A stretch of DNA of 64,000 bases from Buttiauxella agrestis (lineage in GTDB: Bacteria; Pseudomonadota; Gammaproteobacteria; Enterobacterales; Enterobacteriaceae), in NCBI RefSeq assembly GCF_900446255.1, contig NZ_UIGI01000001.1, forward strand, positions 1,142,763 through 1,206,762, read 5' to 3'. The notes under the pieces were generated by a model, which had not been told where the DNA came from, did no database searches, and saw nothing but the letters and a program-made list of their open reading frames with translations. Made by a program: the position numbers and the translations under genes. Shown here one piece after another: positions 1 through 11,441 of the stretch (positions are counted from its first letter, which is position 1; every line of letters starts with the position of its first letter).

Positions 1-1670
<1,670 letters not shown>

Positions 1671-1780
1671 ACAACACCGAAGGTGTTTTGGTTGAGAGAC
1701 TAAGCATTTTATTTTCAGCTTGAACCGAGATTTTAAGTCGATGGTTGTGTGAATAACATGACGGTTGATGAAACAGAATA

Positions 1781-1900
1781 TGCCTGGCGGCAACAGCGCG
1801 GTGGTCCCACCTGACCCCATGCCGAACTCAGAAGTGAAACGCCGTAGCGCCGATGGTAGTGTGGGGTCTCCCCATGCGAGAGTAGGGAACTGCCAGGCTC
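1781..1900 (+). rRNA. rrf: 5S ribosomal RNA
   Basis: A 120-base 5S rRNA gene, nearly identical to the E. coli 5S recalled from memory. It begins TGCCTGGCGG and ends with the complementary CTGCCAGGC, which form helix I, and the conserved CCGAACTCAGAAGTGAAAC core is present. It differs from E. coli mainly in the loop just after the first helix. No tRNA gene lies between it and the terminator that follows. Confidence 0.97.
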
Positions 1901-1911
1901 TAAATAAGTGG

Positions 1912-1941
1912 AAAGCCCTGTACTGACGTACAGGGCTTTTT
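1912..1941 (+). terminator. rRNA operon terminator
   Basis: A GC-rich stem, AAAGCCCTGTAC pairing with GTACAGGGCTTT across a short TGAC-type loop, is followed by a T run just after 5S rRNA. This is the usual form of an rRNA operon intrinsic terminator. Confidence 0.9.
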
Positions 1942-2186
1942 GCTGTCTGTGAAAAATTTTCGGACATCATTCTGAATGCCATTTATGGCGGCCCCGATGG
2001 GGTGAGTATCAGGATGATACGAATAATTTATGCAATTTCCTCGTAATACACTCCAAAAGATTAGCTTGCTCACAATTTTGTAAGCAACTACATCGAAACA
2101 GATAACTCTGAGGCGCATCTGTTTTATCTCCTGCTTTACTGGATCTTTGGGCTTTTGCCTATTCAGGAAGACAGGAGAAAATTAAA
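1942..2186. other. Intergenic region between the rRNA terminator and kgtP
   Basis: About 245 bases without a supported gene. The only clear element is a Shine-Dalgarno AGGAG at about 2172-2177 before the kgtP ATG at 2187. The stretch is AT-rich and must hold the kgtP promoter, but no convincing -35/-10 pair could be fixed by eye. Confidence 0.5.
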
Positions 2187-3491
2187 ATGACTGAAACAGT
2201 AACAACACAGCAGGATAACGCCGCTCTTACAAGCTCAGATACACGCCGCCGTATTTGGGCCATTGTCGGAGCATCATCGGGGAATTTGGTTGAGTGGTTT
2301 GATTTCTACGTCTATTCATTCTGTTCGCTGTACTTCGCCCATATCTTTTTCCCTTCAGGTAACAACACAACCCAACTTCTACAAACAGCAGGGGTATTTG
2401 CTGCTGGGTTCTTGATGCGTCCGATAGGGGGCTGGCTGTTTGGCTACATTGCCGATAAACATGGCCGCAAAAACTCAATGCTAATCTCAGTCTGCATGAT
2501 GTGCTTCGGATCTTTGGTGATCGCCTGTTTACCAGGCTATGAAGCCATTGGCACCTGGGCACCAGTACTGCTTTTATTGGCTCGCTTATTTCAGGGACTC
2601 TCTGTAGGAGGGGAATATGGAACAAGTGCGACATATATGAGTGAAGTTGCAGTAGAAGGCCGGAAAGGATTTTATGCTTCTTTCCAATATGTGACGCTTA
2701 TCGGAGGGCAACTTTTAGCTCTGCTGGTCGTCGTTGTGCTCCAGCAAATTCTCAGTGACGGGGAATTACGTGAATGGGGATGGAGAATTCCATTTGCCCT
2801 TGGAGCTGTACTGGCCGTTGTTGCACTATATCTACGTCGTTCGCTGGATGAAACATCAAATAAAACAACGCGGGAACATAAAGATGCCGGTACTTTAGGC
2901 GGTCTTTGGAAAAACCGTCGCGCTTTTATTATGGTTCTTGGGTTTACCGCTGGCGGTTCACTAAGTTTTTATACCTTCACGACTTACATGCAAAAGTATT
3001 TGGTTAATACAGCAGGAATGCATGCGAATACTGCCAGCGCATTAATGACATTTGCATTGTTTATATTTATGTTGGTACAACCCTTCTTTGGAGCTTTATC
3101 AGATAGGATTGGTCGCCGTAATTCCATGCTGTGTTTTGGTGGATAAGCCACGGTAATGACAGTTCCCGTTCTTACCGCTTTGCAAAACGTCACCTCTCCC
3201 TACGCGGCATTTGGCCTTGTCATATTCGCTATGTTAATCGTCAGTTTTTATACTTCGATCAGCGGGATTTTGAAGGCTGAAATGTTCCCGCCAGAAGTCC
3301 GGGCATTAGGTGTCGGTTTATCTTACGCGGTAGCCAATGCGCTGTTTGGTGGTTCCGCAGAATATGTTGCGCTTTCCCTCAAATCTATTGGTATGGAAAC
3401 AGCATTTTTCTGGTATGTCTCCGGAATGGGGGCTTTAGCATTCCTGGTGTCACTGTTGCTACATCGCAAGGGTAAAGGGATAAAACTTTAA
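2187..3491 (+). pseudogene. kgtP: kgtP, alpha-ketoglutarate permease, interrupted by an in-frame stop
   Basis: KgtP is an inner-membrane MFS proton symporter for 2-oxoglutarate. The translation matches E. coli KgtP along its whole length. The N-terminal [19 protein letters not shown] and the C-terminal [11 protein letters not shown] are both intact, and total length is about 434 codons against 432. A single TAA at 3144-3146 (codon 320) sits where E. coli has a leucine (CFGSL...), so one T-to-A change in TTA would explain it. The frame is unchanged after the stop, and an ATG at 3156 could restart a 111-residue tail. The product would lose about the last three membrane helices and is unlikely to transport. 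A recent mutation or a base-call error are both possible. Position next to the rRNA operon and convergent with yfiM matches E. coli. Confidence 0.85.
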
Positions 3492-3811
3492 TATCGGGCA
3501 AATTGCCATATTGCATAGCCGGTGGCCGCACCGGCTACATCCCACGTGAAATCCTTCCAGCTCCACCCACTTCCTGTATCACGGCTATCCCAAAGCTCTT
3601 TGGTTGCCCCAAGGCTGACTGAAAATAAGAAACCAAAATTAGCACTACGGGAATCACTCCAGTTCTGATGATGACCATATTCATTCCCCGCAGCGGACAG
3701 AATTGCAGAGGCGATAAAATGTTGAGCTTTATCCTGCCCGTGCCACTGATCTTGCGCCATATGGCTGCAACCACTCAAGAGGAACACTAATGGAAGTAAT
3801 AAACGTAGCAT
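3488..3811 (-). CDS. yfiM: YfiM, small predicted lipoprotein
   Basis: A 107-residue protein with a signal peptide and a lipobox (LLSGC, Cys at residue 15), so probably lipid-anchored in the envelope. The rest matches E. coli YfiM as recalled, including the DKAQHF and GATKELWD motifs of the YfiM family (DUF2279). Function is not known. A GGAGAG ribosome site precedes the ATG. It sits just downstream of pssA on the same strand but is separated from it by a terminator, and its 3' end overlaps the kgtP stop codon by 4 bases. Confidence 0.88.
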   Translation of the reverse strand: MLRLLLPLVFLLSGCSHMAQDQWHGQDKAQHFIASAILSAAGNEYGHHQNWSDSRSANFGFLFSVSLGATKELWDSRDTGSGWSWKDFTWDVAGAATGYAIWQFARY

Positions 3812-3833
3812 TCACTCTCCTCTGGCTATAAAA

Positions 3834-3854
3834 AAACCCTGCAAGCAGGGTTTT
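3834..3854 (-). terminator. pssA terminator (probably bidirectional in form)
   Basis: AAAACCCTGC-AA-GCAGGGTTTT, a perfect stem flanked by A and T runs, located just after the pssA stop on the minus strand and before yfiM. Confidence 0.85.
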
Positions 3855-3871
3855 ATCAGTATAACGATGAA

Positions 3872-5227
3872 TTACAGAATACGACTGATCAAACGGTCGA
3901 TGCGGATACGTCGCAAGCGGCGAATGAGCTTACGAACTTTTATAGGATATTCCGCAATACTCTGTAAATCGCGATAATGCTGAACAACAGTAGTATGCGT
4001 GCGGATCAATTCCAGTTCATGATCGCGTTGTGTGGTGAGCTCGTGCTTAGGATCATGAATCAGAATCGCATTCTCCAGATCCAGCCTCCATGCTCTCGGG
4101 TTCAGGTTATTTCCCGTCAGTAGCATCCACTCGTCATCTACCCACATACCTTTCAAGTGATAACTGTTATCTTCATCTTTCCATAAGCGCACAATTAATT
4201 GCCCGCTATTAACGTAATATTGCAAACGGCTCAGGAAGCGGCGAAGGTTAATTTCATAGAGATAAGGCAATGCACCGATTATCTTAAACGGCTGATCTTC
4301 TGGAATATAAAAATCATTCGCCGTTTTGTCGCCGACAATAATTTCGACCTGCTTACCTTCGCGAAGCAACTGAATAATATTTCGTACCAGTACCGCCGGA
4401 AGGTTGAAATAAGGCGTACAGATAACGAGTTTTTGCTCAGTACACGGCATCAAATGATAGATAGTTTTATTGAGCAAGCTTGTTTTGCCCAGGCCAACCA
4501 AAGGCGTAACGGCAAGCTGCTCGTTATCGGCATTCCCCTGGAAATGGAAACTCGCATCTCGCAATTCCTGGCGGAACAAACGAATATCATTTTTAATCTC
4601 AGGGCTTTTTGGTCTATGTAATCTATCGAGGCGATGTACCGCACGTCCACGCACCAGATTTTGCTGCATCCAGTTATACATAATGTCGGAAAGCTGCGGA
4701 TTACAGATGACCTGATAGCGGTCATAACGATATTTATCATGCTGATGTAGATAAACGTCATTCACGCTGGCGCCGCTATAAATCACGCAATCATCAACAA
4801 TAAAGCCTTTAAAGTGCAGAACGCCCAACGCTTCGCGAGTATTCACAGGCACGCCGTGAACAGGGATATCTACACCTGGATGTTCTTCAGCCATGCGATG
4901 ATACCAGTCGGCATTAGTGTTAGTTGCAGCCGCACCAATTCGGCCTCGCTGAGCGCGATGCCAGTCTACCAGGACAGTCACTTCAATTTCCGGGCGTTGC
5001 TGTTTCGCCTGGTAAAGTGCAGCTAACACGGCTTTACCCGCATCGTCTTGCTCAAGATACAGAGCGACAATACAGATGCGGCGAGTTGCACTAGCAATTT
5101 TTTGCAGCAGGACTTCACGGAAATCCGCTGGGGAGAAAAGGGTCTCTACATCATCAACTGACTGAGAAAGCTTCGGCAATTGGGCAAGGTGTTGTTGATG
5201 TTTATTGCGTTTAAATTTAGACAACAT
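3872..5227 (-). CDS. pssA: CDP-diacylglycerol-serine O-phosphatidyltransferase
   Basis: PssA makes phosphatidylserine from CDP-diacylglycerol and L-serine, the first committed step to phosphatidylethanolamine, at the inner membrane surface. It belongs to the phospholipase D superfamily. Both HKD motifs are visible: HFKGFIVDD near residue 133 and HLKGMWVDD near residue 355. The C-terminus is strongly basic (KLIRRLRRIRIDRLISRIL), as in E. coli, and suits peripheral membrane binding. Starting at MLSKFKRNKHQ gives 451 residues, the E. coli length; an extra Met codon directly upstream is less likely to be used. It is upstream of yfiM and downstream of patZ on the same strand. Confidence 0.97.
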   Translation of the reverse strand: MLSKFKRNKHQQHLAQLPKLSQSVDDVETLFSPADFREVLLQKIASATRRICIVALYLEQDDAGKAVLAALYQAKQQRPEIEVTVLVDWHRAQRGRIGAAATNTNADWYHRMAEEHPGVDIPVHGVPVNTREALGVLHFKGFIVDDCVIYSGASVNDVYLHQHDKYRYDRYQVICNPQLSDIMYNWMQQNLVRGRAVHRLDRLHRPKSPEIKNDIRLFRQELRDASFHFQGNADNEQLAVTPLVGLGKTSLLNKTIYHLMPCTEQKLVICTPYFNLPAVLVRNIIQLLREGKQVEIIVGDKTANDFYIPEDQPFKIIGALPYLYEINLRRFLSRLQYYVNSGQLIVRLWKDEDNSYHLKGMWVDDEWMLLTGNNLNPRAWRLDLENAILIHDPKHELTTQRDHELELIRTHTTVVQHYRDLQSIAEYPIKVRKLIRRLRRIRIDRLISRIL

Positions 5228-5316
5228 CACAGTGCGTATCTTCTCTATTCATTGGATGGCCTTCTGCAAAATCCAGACGTCAGAACTTGCTGATAATACC
5301 ACTACTGACCCGTAAA

Positions 5317-5345
5317 GTGAGTAAGTTTTCCAGTACCTTACTCAC
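5317..5345 (-). other. Inverted repeat straddling the patZ stop codon
   Basis: GTGAGTAAG and CTTACTCAC form a perfect 9-base stem with an 11-base loop, and one arm covers the patZ stop codon. On the patZ strand it is followed only by TTTAC, so it is a weak terminator or an mRNA-stabilising 3' hairpin. Confidence 0.5.
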
Positions 5346-8002
5346 GAATCCACGCTTTTAATCAATGGAAGTGTCAGGCTGACAATGCCATCTTCCAGTT
5401 GTATATCGACATCGAATCCAAGTTTTCGGGCCAATGAGACCATGCCACGGTTATTTGGCATTGTTATGCCGTTAAGGCGTTGGAGCCCGTGCTCTCCTGT
5501 GTAGGCAATAAGCTTCTCCAGCAGTCTGCGGCCTAATCCAAGTCCTTTTAAATCAGATCGCACCAGCACCGCAAACTCGGCATCAATATTATCGGGGTCG
5601 GAGATTGCACGGGTTACGCCGATTATCTCGCTGGTACCGTTTTGTTGCCTGACTGCAACGAATGCCATTTCTCGATCGTAGTCGATCTGGGTCATATTGG
5701 CTAAATCTTCATGGGTAAATTCGTTGATCTCGCTGAAATAGCGGTAGTAAAGATCTTCTTTGGTGACCAGGGAAATAAACTGTTGTAGCAGCGGTTCATC
5801 TTCTGGAAGGATCGGGCGAAACAGGCACTGTTCACCATTCTTGAGGATCACGTTTTCTTCAAGTTGGTAGGGATAAGGACGAATAGCCAGCCGGGTCTCC
5901 GGATCACCCTCGAATTCAGCGAGCTGTAAGGTGACATCCAGCAATGTGAATTCGTTTCCAGAAGCCAGAAGTGGGTGAATATCCAGGCGACGGATTTCCG
6001 GGCAATCGACAATTAAGTTAGAAACTTGGACCAGAATCTGACTAATACCGGGAACATCTAACGGGCGTAGTGCGCTACGCCCACGAATTTTTCCGCTTTT
6101 TATCGCCTGAATAACCAAATAGCGGGCAAGGTTCATGTTCAACGGAGGTAATGCGACAACGGCTTGCTGATCGGGTCGCCATTCTACACCGCCTTCGCCC
6201 AGCATAATCAAAGGGCCAAAGACAGGATCATGCTCAACAACGATTCGTAGTTCCTGAGCGCCAGCGCGATTAGCCATGCTTTGAACCAATAACCCATGAA
6301 TTCGCGCTTGTGGCCACGCCATTTTCACACGGTCAATGATGGCATCAGCGGCTTGTTGAACCTCCGTGGCGGTTCTCAGGTATAGCATTACCCCCTGAAC
6401 TTCCGATTTATGCGGAATATCGGGAGAACGGAGCTTCAATGCCACGGGATAACCGATCTGCTCGGCGATATGCACGGCTTCTGCGCTATCACCGGCGATC
6501 CAGGTCGGTAACGTGTTCAAGCCATAGGCCTGCAAGATAGGGCGCACTTCATGTGTATCAAGCGAAGTCGCGCCTTCTTTTAATGCCTGCATCAGGAGTT
6601 GATGCGCCTCGCCGGCATTTGCTTTCAGATTGGCAGGCAGCGCGGGCGTTTCACGCAGTTGTTTTTGGTTACGACGGTATTCCACCATATGCATGAAGGC
6701 GGTAACTGCGCCTTCAGGCGTGCGATAGGTCGGAATACCGGCATCACTGAACAAGCGCCTGGATTCCTGAGACGAATATTCACCGCACCAGTTGGTAATT
6801 AACGTGATGTATTTACCCCGTGGGTGCCTGCGGATTAAGTCGATTAATGCGGTGGCACTTTCAGTCCCCGGAGCCGCAGCGCTTGGGGCATGGATCACCA
6901 TCAGTGCATCAAAATCCTGGCTATCAAGTAAGATCTCCACGGCGTGAAGATAACGTTCTGGCGTGGCGTCATCTCGTAAGTCTAAGGGATTGCCACTTTC
7001 AACACTGATGGGCAAAGCCCCTTTTAGCTTACCGAGTATTTCTTCATTTAATGTTGCAAGTTTGCCATTGCGTAACCATAACTCATCCAGCGCCAACGCT
7101 GCTGGAGCAGCGCCGTTACTGATAATCATGAGGCGTTCGCCGCGAAGCGGTCGCATATGGCTCAATGTTTCTACGGCCGAAAACAGTTCATGAGTGTCTT
7201 GCACCCGTAACAAACCGGCTCGTTGAATCGCCGCATCCCAGGCTGCATCGAGCCCGGGATGTGTTTTCAGCAATTCTTGTGCTTTGGTGCTACGGCCGCT
7301 TTTAATCACCAGAATGGGTTTGTTACGAGAAGCACTTCGCGCGGCCGAAACAAAACGCCGCGCATCGCTCAAATGTTCCAGATAAAGCAAAATGGCGCTC
7401 GTTTTGGTATCGCGAGCCAGATAATCCAGTAATTCATCAACATCAATATCGAGGCTGTCGCCTAACGCAATAAACCACGAGAAGCCCATTTCACGTTGCT
7501 GCGCCCAATCCAGAATGGTGTTAGAAACAGCCGCAGATTGGGAGATAAAAGCCAGTTTACCTTTTTGAATTGGGACAGGTGAGAAGCTCGCATTGAGGCC
7601 CAGCCACGGAGCAAGTAAACCCAGGCTATTTGGGCCAAGTAAACGTATCTGCCACTGTGCAGCGCAAGCCAGTAAATCAGGCAATTGTTCAGGGGGAGAG
7701 GAGAGAATAATGCAGGCTTTACAGCCTTTTTCTCCCAGTGATTGCAGTAATTCCAGGTTACGTTTTGAGTGAGTGCAGATGACGGCGAGATCGGGGGCGA
7801 AGGGGAGGCTTGCAATATCAGGCCAGGCAAGCACGCCGCAGACCGCTTTATGGCTGGGCGTTACCGGCATGACTGGGCCGTTGAAACCGCCAGCCAGAAG
7901 ATTGCGCATCATTAAATAACCCGCGCGATCTGTTTTTGCAGAAGCCCCGATAACCGCAATTGATTTGGGGCGCAGTAGCGCCTCCAGCCCACGTTGACTC
8001 AT
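5342..8002 (-). CDS. patZ: Protein lysine acetyltransferase PatZ (Pka/YfiQ)
   Basis: PatZ acetylates lysines of metabolic enzymes, classically acetyl-CoA synthetase, using acetyl-CoA. At 886 residues it has the same length as E. coli PatZ. The first about 700 residues are an acyl-CoA synthetase (NDP-forming)-like region: an N-terminal CoA-binding Rossmann domain (SIAVIGAS near residue 14), a succinyl-CoA ligase-like domain and an ATP-grasp part (GYPVALKLRSPDIPHKSEV). The last about 160 residues are a GNAT acetyltransferase domain with the acetyl-CoA loop GLGLGRRL. The start at MSQRGLEALLRPK matches the family. tapT lies upstream on the same strand, 32 bases away, so the two may be cotranscribed. 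No frame damage was seen. Confidence 0.96.
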   Translation of the reverse strand: MSQRGLEALLRPKSIAVIGASAKTDRAGYLMMRNLLAGGFNGPVMPVTPSHKAVCGVLAWPDIASLPFAPDLAVICTHSKRNLELLQSLGEKGCKACIILSSPPEQLPDLLACAAQWQIRLLGPNSLGLLAPWLGLNASFSPVPIQKGKLAFISQSAAVSNTILDWAQQREMGFSWFIALGDSLDIDVDELLDYLARDTKTSAILLYLEHLSDARRFVSAARSASRNKPILVIKSGRSTKAQELLKTHPGLDAAWDAAIQRAGLLRVQDTHELFSAVETLSHMRPLRGERLMIISNGAAPAALALDELWLRNGKLATLNEEILGKLKGALPISVESGNPLDLRDDATPERYLHAVEILLDSQDFDALMVIHAPSAAAPGTESATALIDLIRRHPRGKYITLITNWCGEYSSQESRRLFSDAGIPTYRTPEGAVTAFMHMVEYRRNQKQLRETPALPANLKANAGEAHQLLMQALKEGATSLDTHEVRPILQAYGLNTLPTWIAGDSAEAVHIAEQIGYPVALKLRSPDIPHKSEVQGVMLYLRTATEVQQAADAIIDRVKMAWPQARIHGLLVQSMANRAGAQELRIVVEHDPVFGPLIMLGEGGVEWRPDQQAVVALPPLNMNLARYLVIQAIKSGKIRGRSALRPLDVPGISQILVQVSNLIVDCPEIRRLDIHPLLASGNEFTLLDVTLQLAEFEGDPETRLAIRPYPYQLEENVILKNGEQCLFRPILPEDEPLLQQFISLVTKEDLYYRYFSEINEFTHEDLANMTQIDYDREMAFVAVRQQNGTSEIIGVTRAISDPDNIDAEFAVLVRSDLKGLGLGRRLLEKLIAYTGEHGLQRLNGITMPNNRGMVSLARKLGFDVDIQLEDGIVSLTLPLIKSVDS

Positions 8003-8034
8003 AGCTCTCTCTCCTGAGAATTAACTCAGTGAGT

Positions 8035-8736
8035 TTAAACGCTTTCTGGTTCCGGTGCTGTGATGCTGGATTGATGATGAGGTTTCCCCGCCAGATACCT
8101 CTCACGAAATAACGTGAAATGCTCAGTCAGACCGATGGCGGCATGTTCATCATCAGCCAGTGCGAGCAATGCAGCAGCGACTTCCGCAGTACAGTATTGG
8201 CCCTCGGCATGGGCTTCACGAAGACGATAGGCGGAGACAATACTTAAATCGACTGAAATCACGGGTAGTCCATCAAGATAAGGACTTTTGCGGAACATCT
8301 TGCGTGCTTCGGTCCATGTACCATCCAACATAATGAAGAGTGGTGGCTTGCCTGATTTTGGCGGGGTAGTTAGCACTTCGCGCCCAACGCTTGCATAAGA
8401 TGCCGGGAATACCACCATTGGTTGGTAATCAGGGCAGCTGACTAAATCGAGCAAAGCCTGAGGGGGTTCTGTACGTGACCACTGAAACGCTTCGGTGTCC
8501 GGTAAAATATCGGCAATTAATCGCCCGGTATTGCTTGGCTTCATCGGTTCTGTATCGAACATCACCAGGCAAAAGCGGCTCCGTGCATTCTGAGGTTGTA
8601 GCGTTTCACACAGACAAACTTTTAGCGGCAGCAGGCAACGCTGGCAACGGCGAATGCGATTACCACGGGCAAGGAAGGGACGAGTTGCACGCGCCAGGCG
8701 TTCAGCGCGAAGACGTAAGACGGCGTTTTCAGTCAT
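8035..8736 (-). CDS. tapT: tRNA-uridine aminocarboxypropyltransferase (DTW domain)
   Basis: TapT (YfiP) makes acp3U47 in tRNA from S-adenosylmethionine. The 233-residue protein has the N-terminal zinc-type cysteine cluster (CQRCLLPLKVCLC, residues about 32-44) and the DTW-family signature DGTWTEARKMFRKS in the middle, followed by a conserved RLREA segment. It lies directly upstream of patZ on the same strand, as in E. coli. The start at MTENAVLRLRAERL matches the recalled homologue. Confidence 0.93.
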   Translation of the reverse strand: MTENAVLRLRAERLARATRPFLARGNRIRRCQRCLLPLKVCLCETLQPQNARSRFCLVMFDTEPMKPSNTGRLIADILPDTEAFQWSRTEPPQALLDLVSCPDYQPMVVFPASYASVGREVLTTPPKSGKPPLFIMLDGTWTEARKMFRKSPYLDGLPVISVDLSIVSAYRLREAHAEGQYCTAEVAAALLALADDEHAAIGLTEHFTLFRERYLAGKPHHQSSITAPEPESV

Positions 8737-8808
8737 CAGATAAACAAGCTTAAAAACGCCATTCTAACGTAGATGAAGTATCCGGGCACAATAAACGTGC
8801 TCGTGAAC

Positions 8809-9228
8809 TTAGATGTTTTCGTTCAGCCAGCTTTCAAACGGGGCTTTTGGCATCGCACCGTTTAGCATGTCGACCATTTCACCTTTTTTAAACACCATAA
8901 TGGTCGGAATGCTGCGGATGCGGAAACGAGCACTTAGCGCTGGCTCCGCCTCTGTATTCACTTTAACAAAACGGACTTTGCCGCTGCGCTCTTCCGCGAC
9001 ATCTTCGAAGATTGGCGCGAAGTTGACACATGGGCCGCACCATGGTGCCCAAAAATCGACAACTACCGGTAAGTCGTCTTGCAGCAATTTATCCAGGGTT
9101 TCGCTGGTGGCATTAATCACTTCACCATCGAACAGCTCGTGACCACAACGGCCACATTTAGCACCGTCATCAATACGCTCGTCGGGAATGCGATTAATTG
9201 CCTGGCAGGCGGCACAAACGGTATTCAT
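8809..9228 (-). CDS. trxC: Thioredoxin 2
   Basis: A cytoplasmic thiol-disulfide reductase of 139 residues. The N-terminal zinc-finger extension that separates Trx2 from Trx1 is present, with Cys5, Cys8, Cys25 and Cys28 as two CxxC pairs. The thioredoxin domain follows with the active site WCGPC near residues 63-67. In E. coli trxC belongs to the OxyR regulon; no OxyR site could be read with confidence in the 200 bases upstream here. It is divergent from trmG/yfiF. Confidence 0.97.
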   Translation of the reverse strand: MNTVCAACQAINRIPDERIDDGAKCGRCGHELFDGEVINATSETLDKLLQDDLPVVVDFWAPWCGPCVNFAPIFEDVAEERSGKVRFVKVNTEAEPALSARFRIRSIPTIMVFKKGEMVDMLNGAMPKAPFESWLNENI

Positions 9229-9439
9229 AACTAACCTCTAAAGGATGTGTTGTCCAAAAATGGCAAAATTCACAGATGATGTTTCTTATATGTTAAATAT
9301 TATCAGCGATTAGTCGAGTGCCAGCAAAGTGATTTATTCGATGAATACAATAGTTGTGGGCTTTTGACCAAAGTTAATGGCTAACCAGTGCCACATCGGG
9401 TAATCTGCGCGCCACGCGCTCAGCCAGGTGGAGAAAAGC

Positions 9440-10501
9440 ATGAACGACGAATTTAAAGGTAAAAGCGGCAAGGTCAAAGTGATGTATGTCCGCGGTGACG
9501 ATGACAGCGAAAAACGCAGCCAAAACCCGCGCACAGGTAAAGGTGGTGGGCGTCCGGCAGCAGCGTCACGGGGTGAGGGCCGTCGTGGTCCACGTCGCGA
9601 TGATAAACCTGGCGCAGGGCGCGAGCGGAATCGTAGTGACGATCGTGAAGATCGTGGTGATAACCCATGGCGCACGGTTTCACGACCGCCAAGAGAAGAA
9701 GTGTCTGAAGCAGGCGAGCAAATGGGTGCCAATGGCAGACCTATTGTTGACCCTGAAATCATTCGCCGCCAACGTGCGGAAGAAACACGTGTTTACGGTG
9801 AGAACGCTTGCCAGGCTTTGTTCCTGAGCCGTCCTGATTGCATCGTACGTGCCTGGTTCATCCAGAGCGTGACCCCGCGCTTCAAAGAAGCACTGCGTTG
9901 GATGGCTGCAAACCGTAAAGCCTACCATGTGGTAGATGATGCGGAGTTGGTTAAAGCATCCGGTACAGAACACCACGGTGGCGTTTGTTTCATCATTAAA
10001 AAGCGTCGCGGCATTACTGTTGACAGCTGGTTATCTAAAGCTGGCGAAGAAGATTGTGTGCTGGCGCTGGAAAACGTGGCTAACCCGCATAACCTCGGCG
10101 GCATTATGCGCAGCTGCGCACACTTCGGTGTGAAAGGCTTGCTGGTGGAAGATGCAGCAATGCTGGAATCTGGCGCTGCGGTTCGTACTGCTGAAGGCGG
10201 TGCGGAGCATGTTGAAGCAATCAGCGGCGAGACTTTCGAAGAAGGTCTGGAGCAATTCCGTAAAGCCGGTTACGCGATTGTCACAACATCAAGCCATAAA
10301 GGAACTCCGCTTTTCAAAGCTGAGTTGCCGAAGAAAATGGTTCTGGTGTTAGGTCAGGAACGTGAAGGTGTATCTGATGCGACCTTTGAAAATGCTGACA
10401 TGAGCGTTGCTATCACAGGTACTGGTAATGTTGAAAGCCTGAACGTATCAGTGGCAACCGGTGTGTTGTTGTCTGAATGGTGGCGTCAAAACAAAGCGTA
10501 A
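9440..10501 (+). CDS. yfiF: SpoU/TrmH-family RNA methyltransferase YfiF (TrmG)
   Basis: A SPOUT-fold SAM-dependent RNA 2'-O-methyltransferase; the E. coli homologue YfiF is reported as tRNA methyltransferase TrmG. Residues 1 to about 100 are basic and low in complexity (many Arg, Gly, Asp), a likely disordered RNA-binding tail. An L30e-like substrate-binding domain follows ([12 protein letters not shown] onward), then the SPOUT domain with [26 protein letters not shown] and the C-terminal motif [15 protein letters not shown]. The ATG at 9440 has a GGAG site upstream and matches the E. coli start MNDE; a GTG 12 bases earlier is less likely. Length is 353 residues against 345 in E. coli, the difference being in the charged tail. 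Confidence 0.93.
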   Translation: MNDEFKGKSGKVKVMYVRGDDDSEKRSQNPRTGKGGGRPAAASRGEGRRGPRRDDKPGAGRERNRSDDREDRGDNPWRTVSRPPREEVSEAGEQMGANGRPIVDPEIIRRQRAEETRVYGENACQALFLSRPDCIVRAWFIQSVTPRFKEALRWMAANRKAYHVVDDAELVKASGTEHHGGVCFIIKKRRGITVDSWLSKAGEEDCVLALENVANPHNLGGIMRSCAHFGVKGLLVEDAAMLESGAAVRTAEGGAEHVEAISGETFEEGLEQFRKAGYAIVTTSSHKGTPLFKAELPKKMVLVLGQEREGVSDATFENADMSVAITGTGNVESLNVSVATGVLLSEWWRQNKA

Positions 10502-10522
10502 TGCTTTGAGAATCACCGTTTT

Positions 10523-10549
10523 AAAAAGCCAGCGAAAGCTGGCTTTTTT
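10523..10549 (+). terminator. Bidirectional terminator between yfiF and ung
   Basis: AAAGCCAGC-GAAA-GCTGGCTTTTTT with A and T runs on both sides, between two convergent genes. Confidence 0.9.
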
Positions 10550-10555
10550 GTCTCT

Positions 10556-11236
10556 TTATTCTGGCAAGACCGGCGTCCAGTCAATTGCGGGCTGGTTGCG
10601 TTCGGTCAGATACTGATTGGTTTTAGAGAAGTGCCCACACCCCAGAAAACCACGATGTGCCGACAAAGGCGAGGGATGAGGGGCTTGTAAAACGTGATGG
10701 CGGTTCCTGTCAATAAAACTGCCTTTCTTCTGCGCATGCGATCCCCAGAGTAAAAAGACGACACCTTCACAGTGTTCGTTAATCAGCGCAATTACTTTAT
10801 CTGTGAATGTTTCCCAGCCTAATTTCGCATGTGAATGCGCATTACCCGCCTCGACGGTTAATACCGTGTTGAGTAAAAGCACGCCCTGACGCGCCCAGCT
10901 TTCGAGATAACCGTGATTGGGTTGCACAAAATCAGCAATGTCGCTCTGCAATTCTTTGTACATATTCTTTAAAGAGGGTGGAACTGCAATCCCCGGCAGA
11001 ACAGAGAATGCCAGACCGTGCGCTTGCCCTGGACCATGATAGGGGTCTTGCCCAAGGATGACCACTTTCACGCCACTCAGCTCTGTAAATCTGAATGCGT
11101 TGAATACGTCTTTCTGAGGAGGATAAACCGTGACTCCAGCAGCACGTCGTTCAGCAACGGTTGCCAGCGTATGAATGAAATAGGGTTGTTGCTTTTCTTG
11201 AGCCAGCACATCGTGCCAGGTGAGGGGGGTCGTCAT
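10556..11236 (-). CDS. ung: Uracil-DNA glycosylase
   Basis: Family 1 uracil-DNA glycosylase, which removes uracil from DNA as the first step of base excision repair. The 226-residue protein has the catalytic water-activating motif GQDPYHG with Asp64, and the [11 protein letters not shown] motif with the catalytic His near residue 187. It is the usual length and has the usual start [10 protein letters not shown]. It is convergent with yfiF and divergent from grcA. Confidence 0.97.
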   Translation of the reverse strand: MTTPLTWHDVLAQEKQQPYFIHTLATVAERRAAGVTVYPPQKDVFNAFRFTELSGVKVVILGQDPYHGPGQAHGLAFSVLPGIAVPPSLKNMYKELQSDIADFVQPNHGYLESWARQGVLLLNTVLTVEAGNAHSHAKLGWETFTDKVIALINEHCEGVVFLLWGSHAQKKGSFIDRNRHHVLQAPHPSPLSAHRGFLGCGHFSKTNQYLTERNQPAIDWTPVLPE

Positions 11237-11374
11237 CTCGCTCTCCTGCGATTTGGAATCTCACTAGCTTAACGGCTTCTTTCTTCTAAACAAAATGGAT
11301 GAGTCACTTTGAGACTTAAACCTAAAAAAATTTGAAAATTTACATAATTTTTAATTTCGACCACGTCCGCTAAG

Positions 11375-11388
11375 TTGATGTAAAACAA
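11375..11388 (+). promoter_or_regulatory. FNR box, upstream (grcA, about -93.5)
   Basis: TTGATGTAAAACAA matches the FNR consensus TTGAT-N4-ATCAA except for one base in the second half. Its centre lies 53 bases upstream of the perfect box, the spacing known for E. coli yfiD (-40.5 and -93.5). Confidence 0.8.
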
Positions 11389-11427
11389 ATAAATGATATC
11401 ATAGGCACATTGACGGCATGGATTTAA

Positions 11428-11441
11428 TTGATTTAAATCAA
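11428..11441 (+). promoter_or_regulatory. FNR box, promoter-proximal (grcA, about -41)
   Basis: TTGATTTAAATCAA is a perfect FNR palindrome. A -10 candidate TATAAA lies at 11464-11469, which puts this box at the class II activator position and a transcript start near 11476. This supports anaerobic induction of grcA. Confidence 0.92.

Noticed and set aside
3156-3491. A separate 111-residue protein after the kgtP stop
   Set aside because: It is the in-frame continuation of kgtP with no ribosome site of its own; treated as part of the pseudogene.
9229-9427. OxyR site upstream of trxC
   Set aside because: Expected by analogy with E. coli, but no ATAG-N7-spaced repeats could be fitted convincingly by eye.
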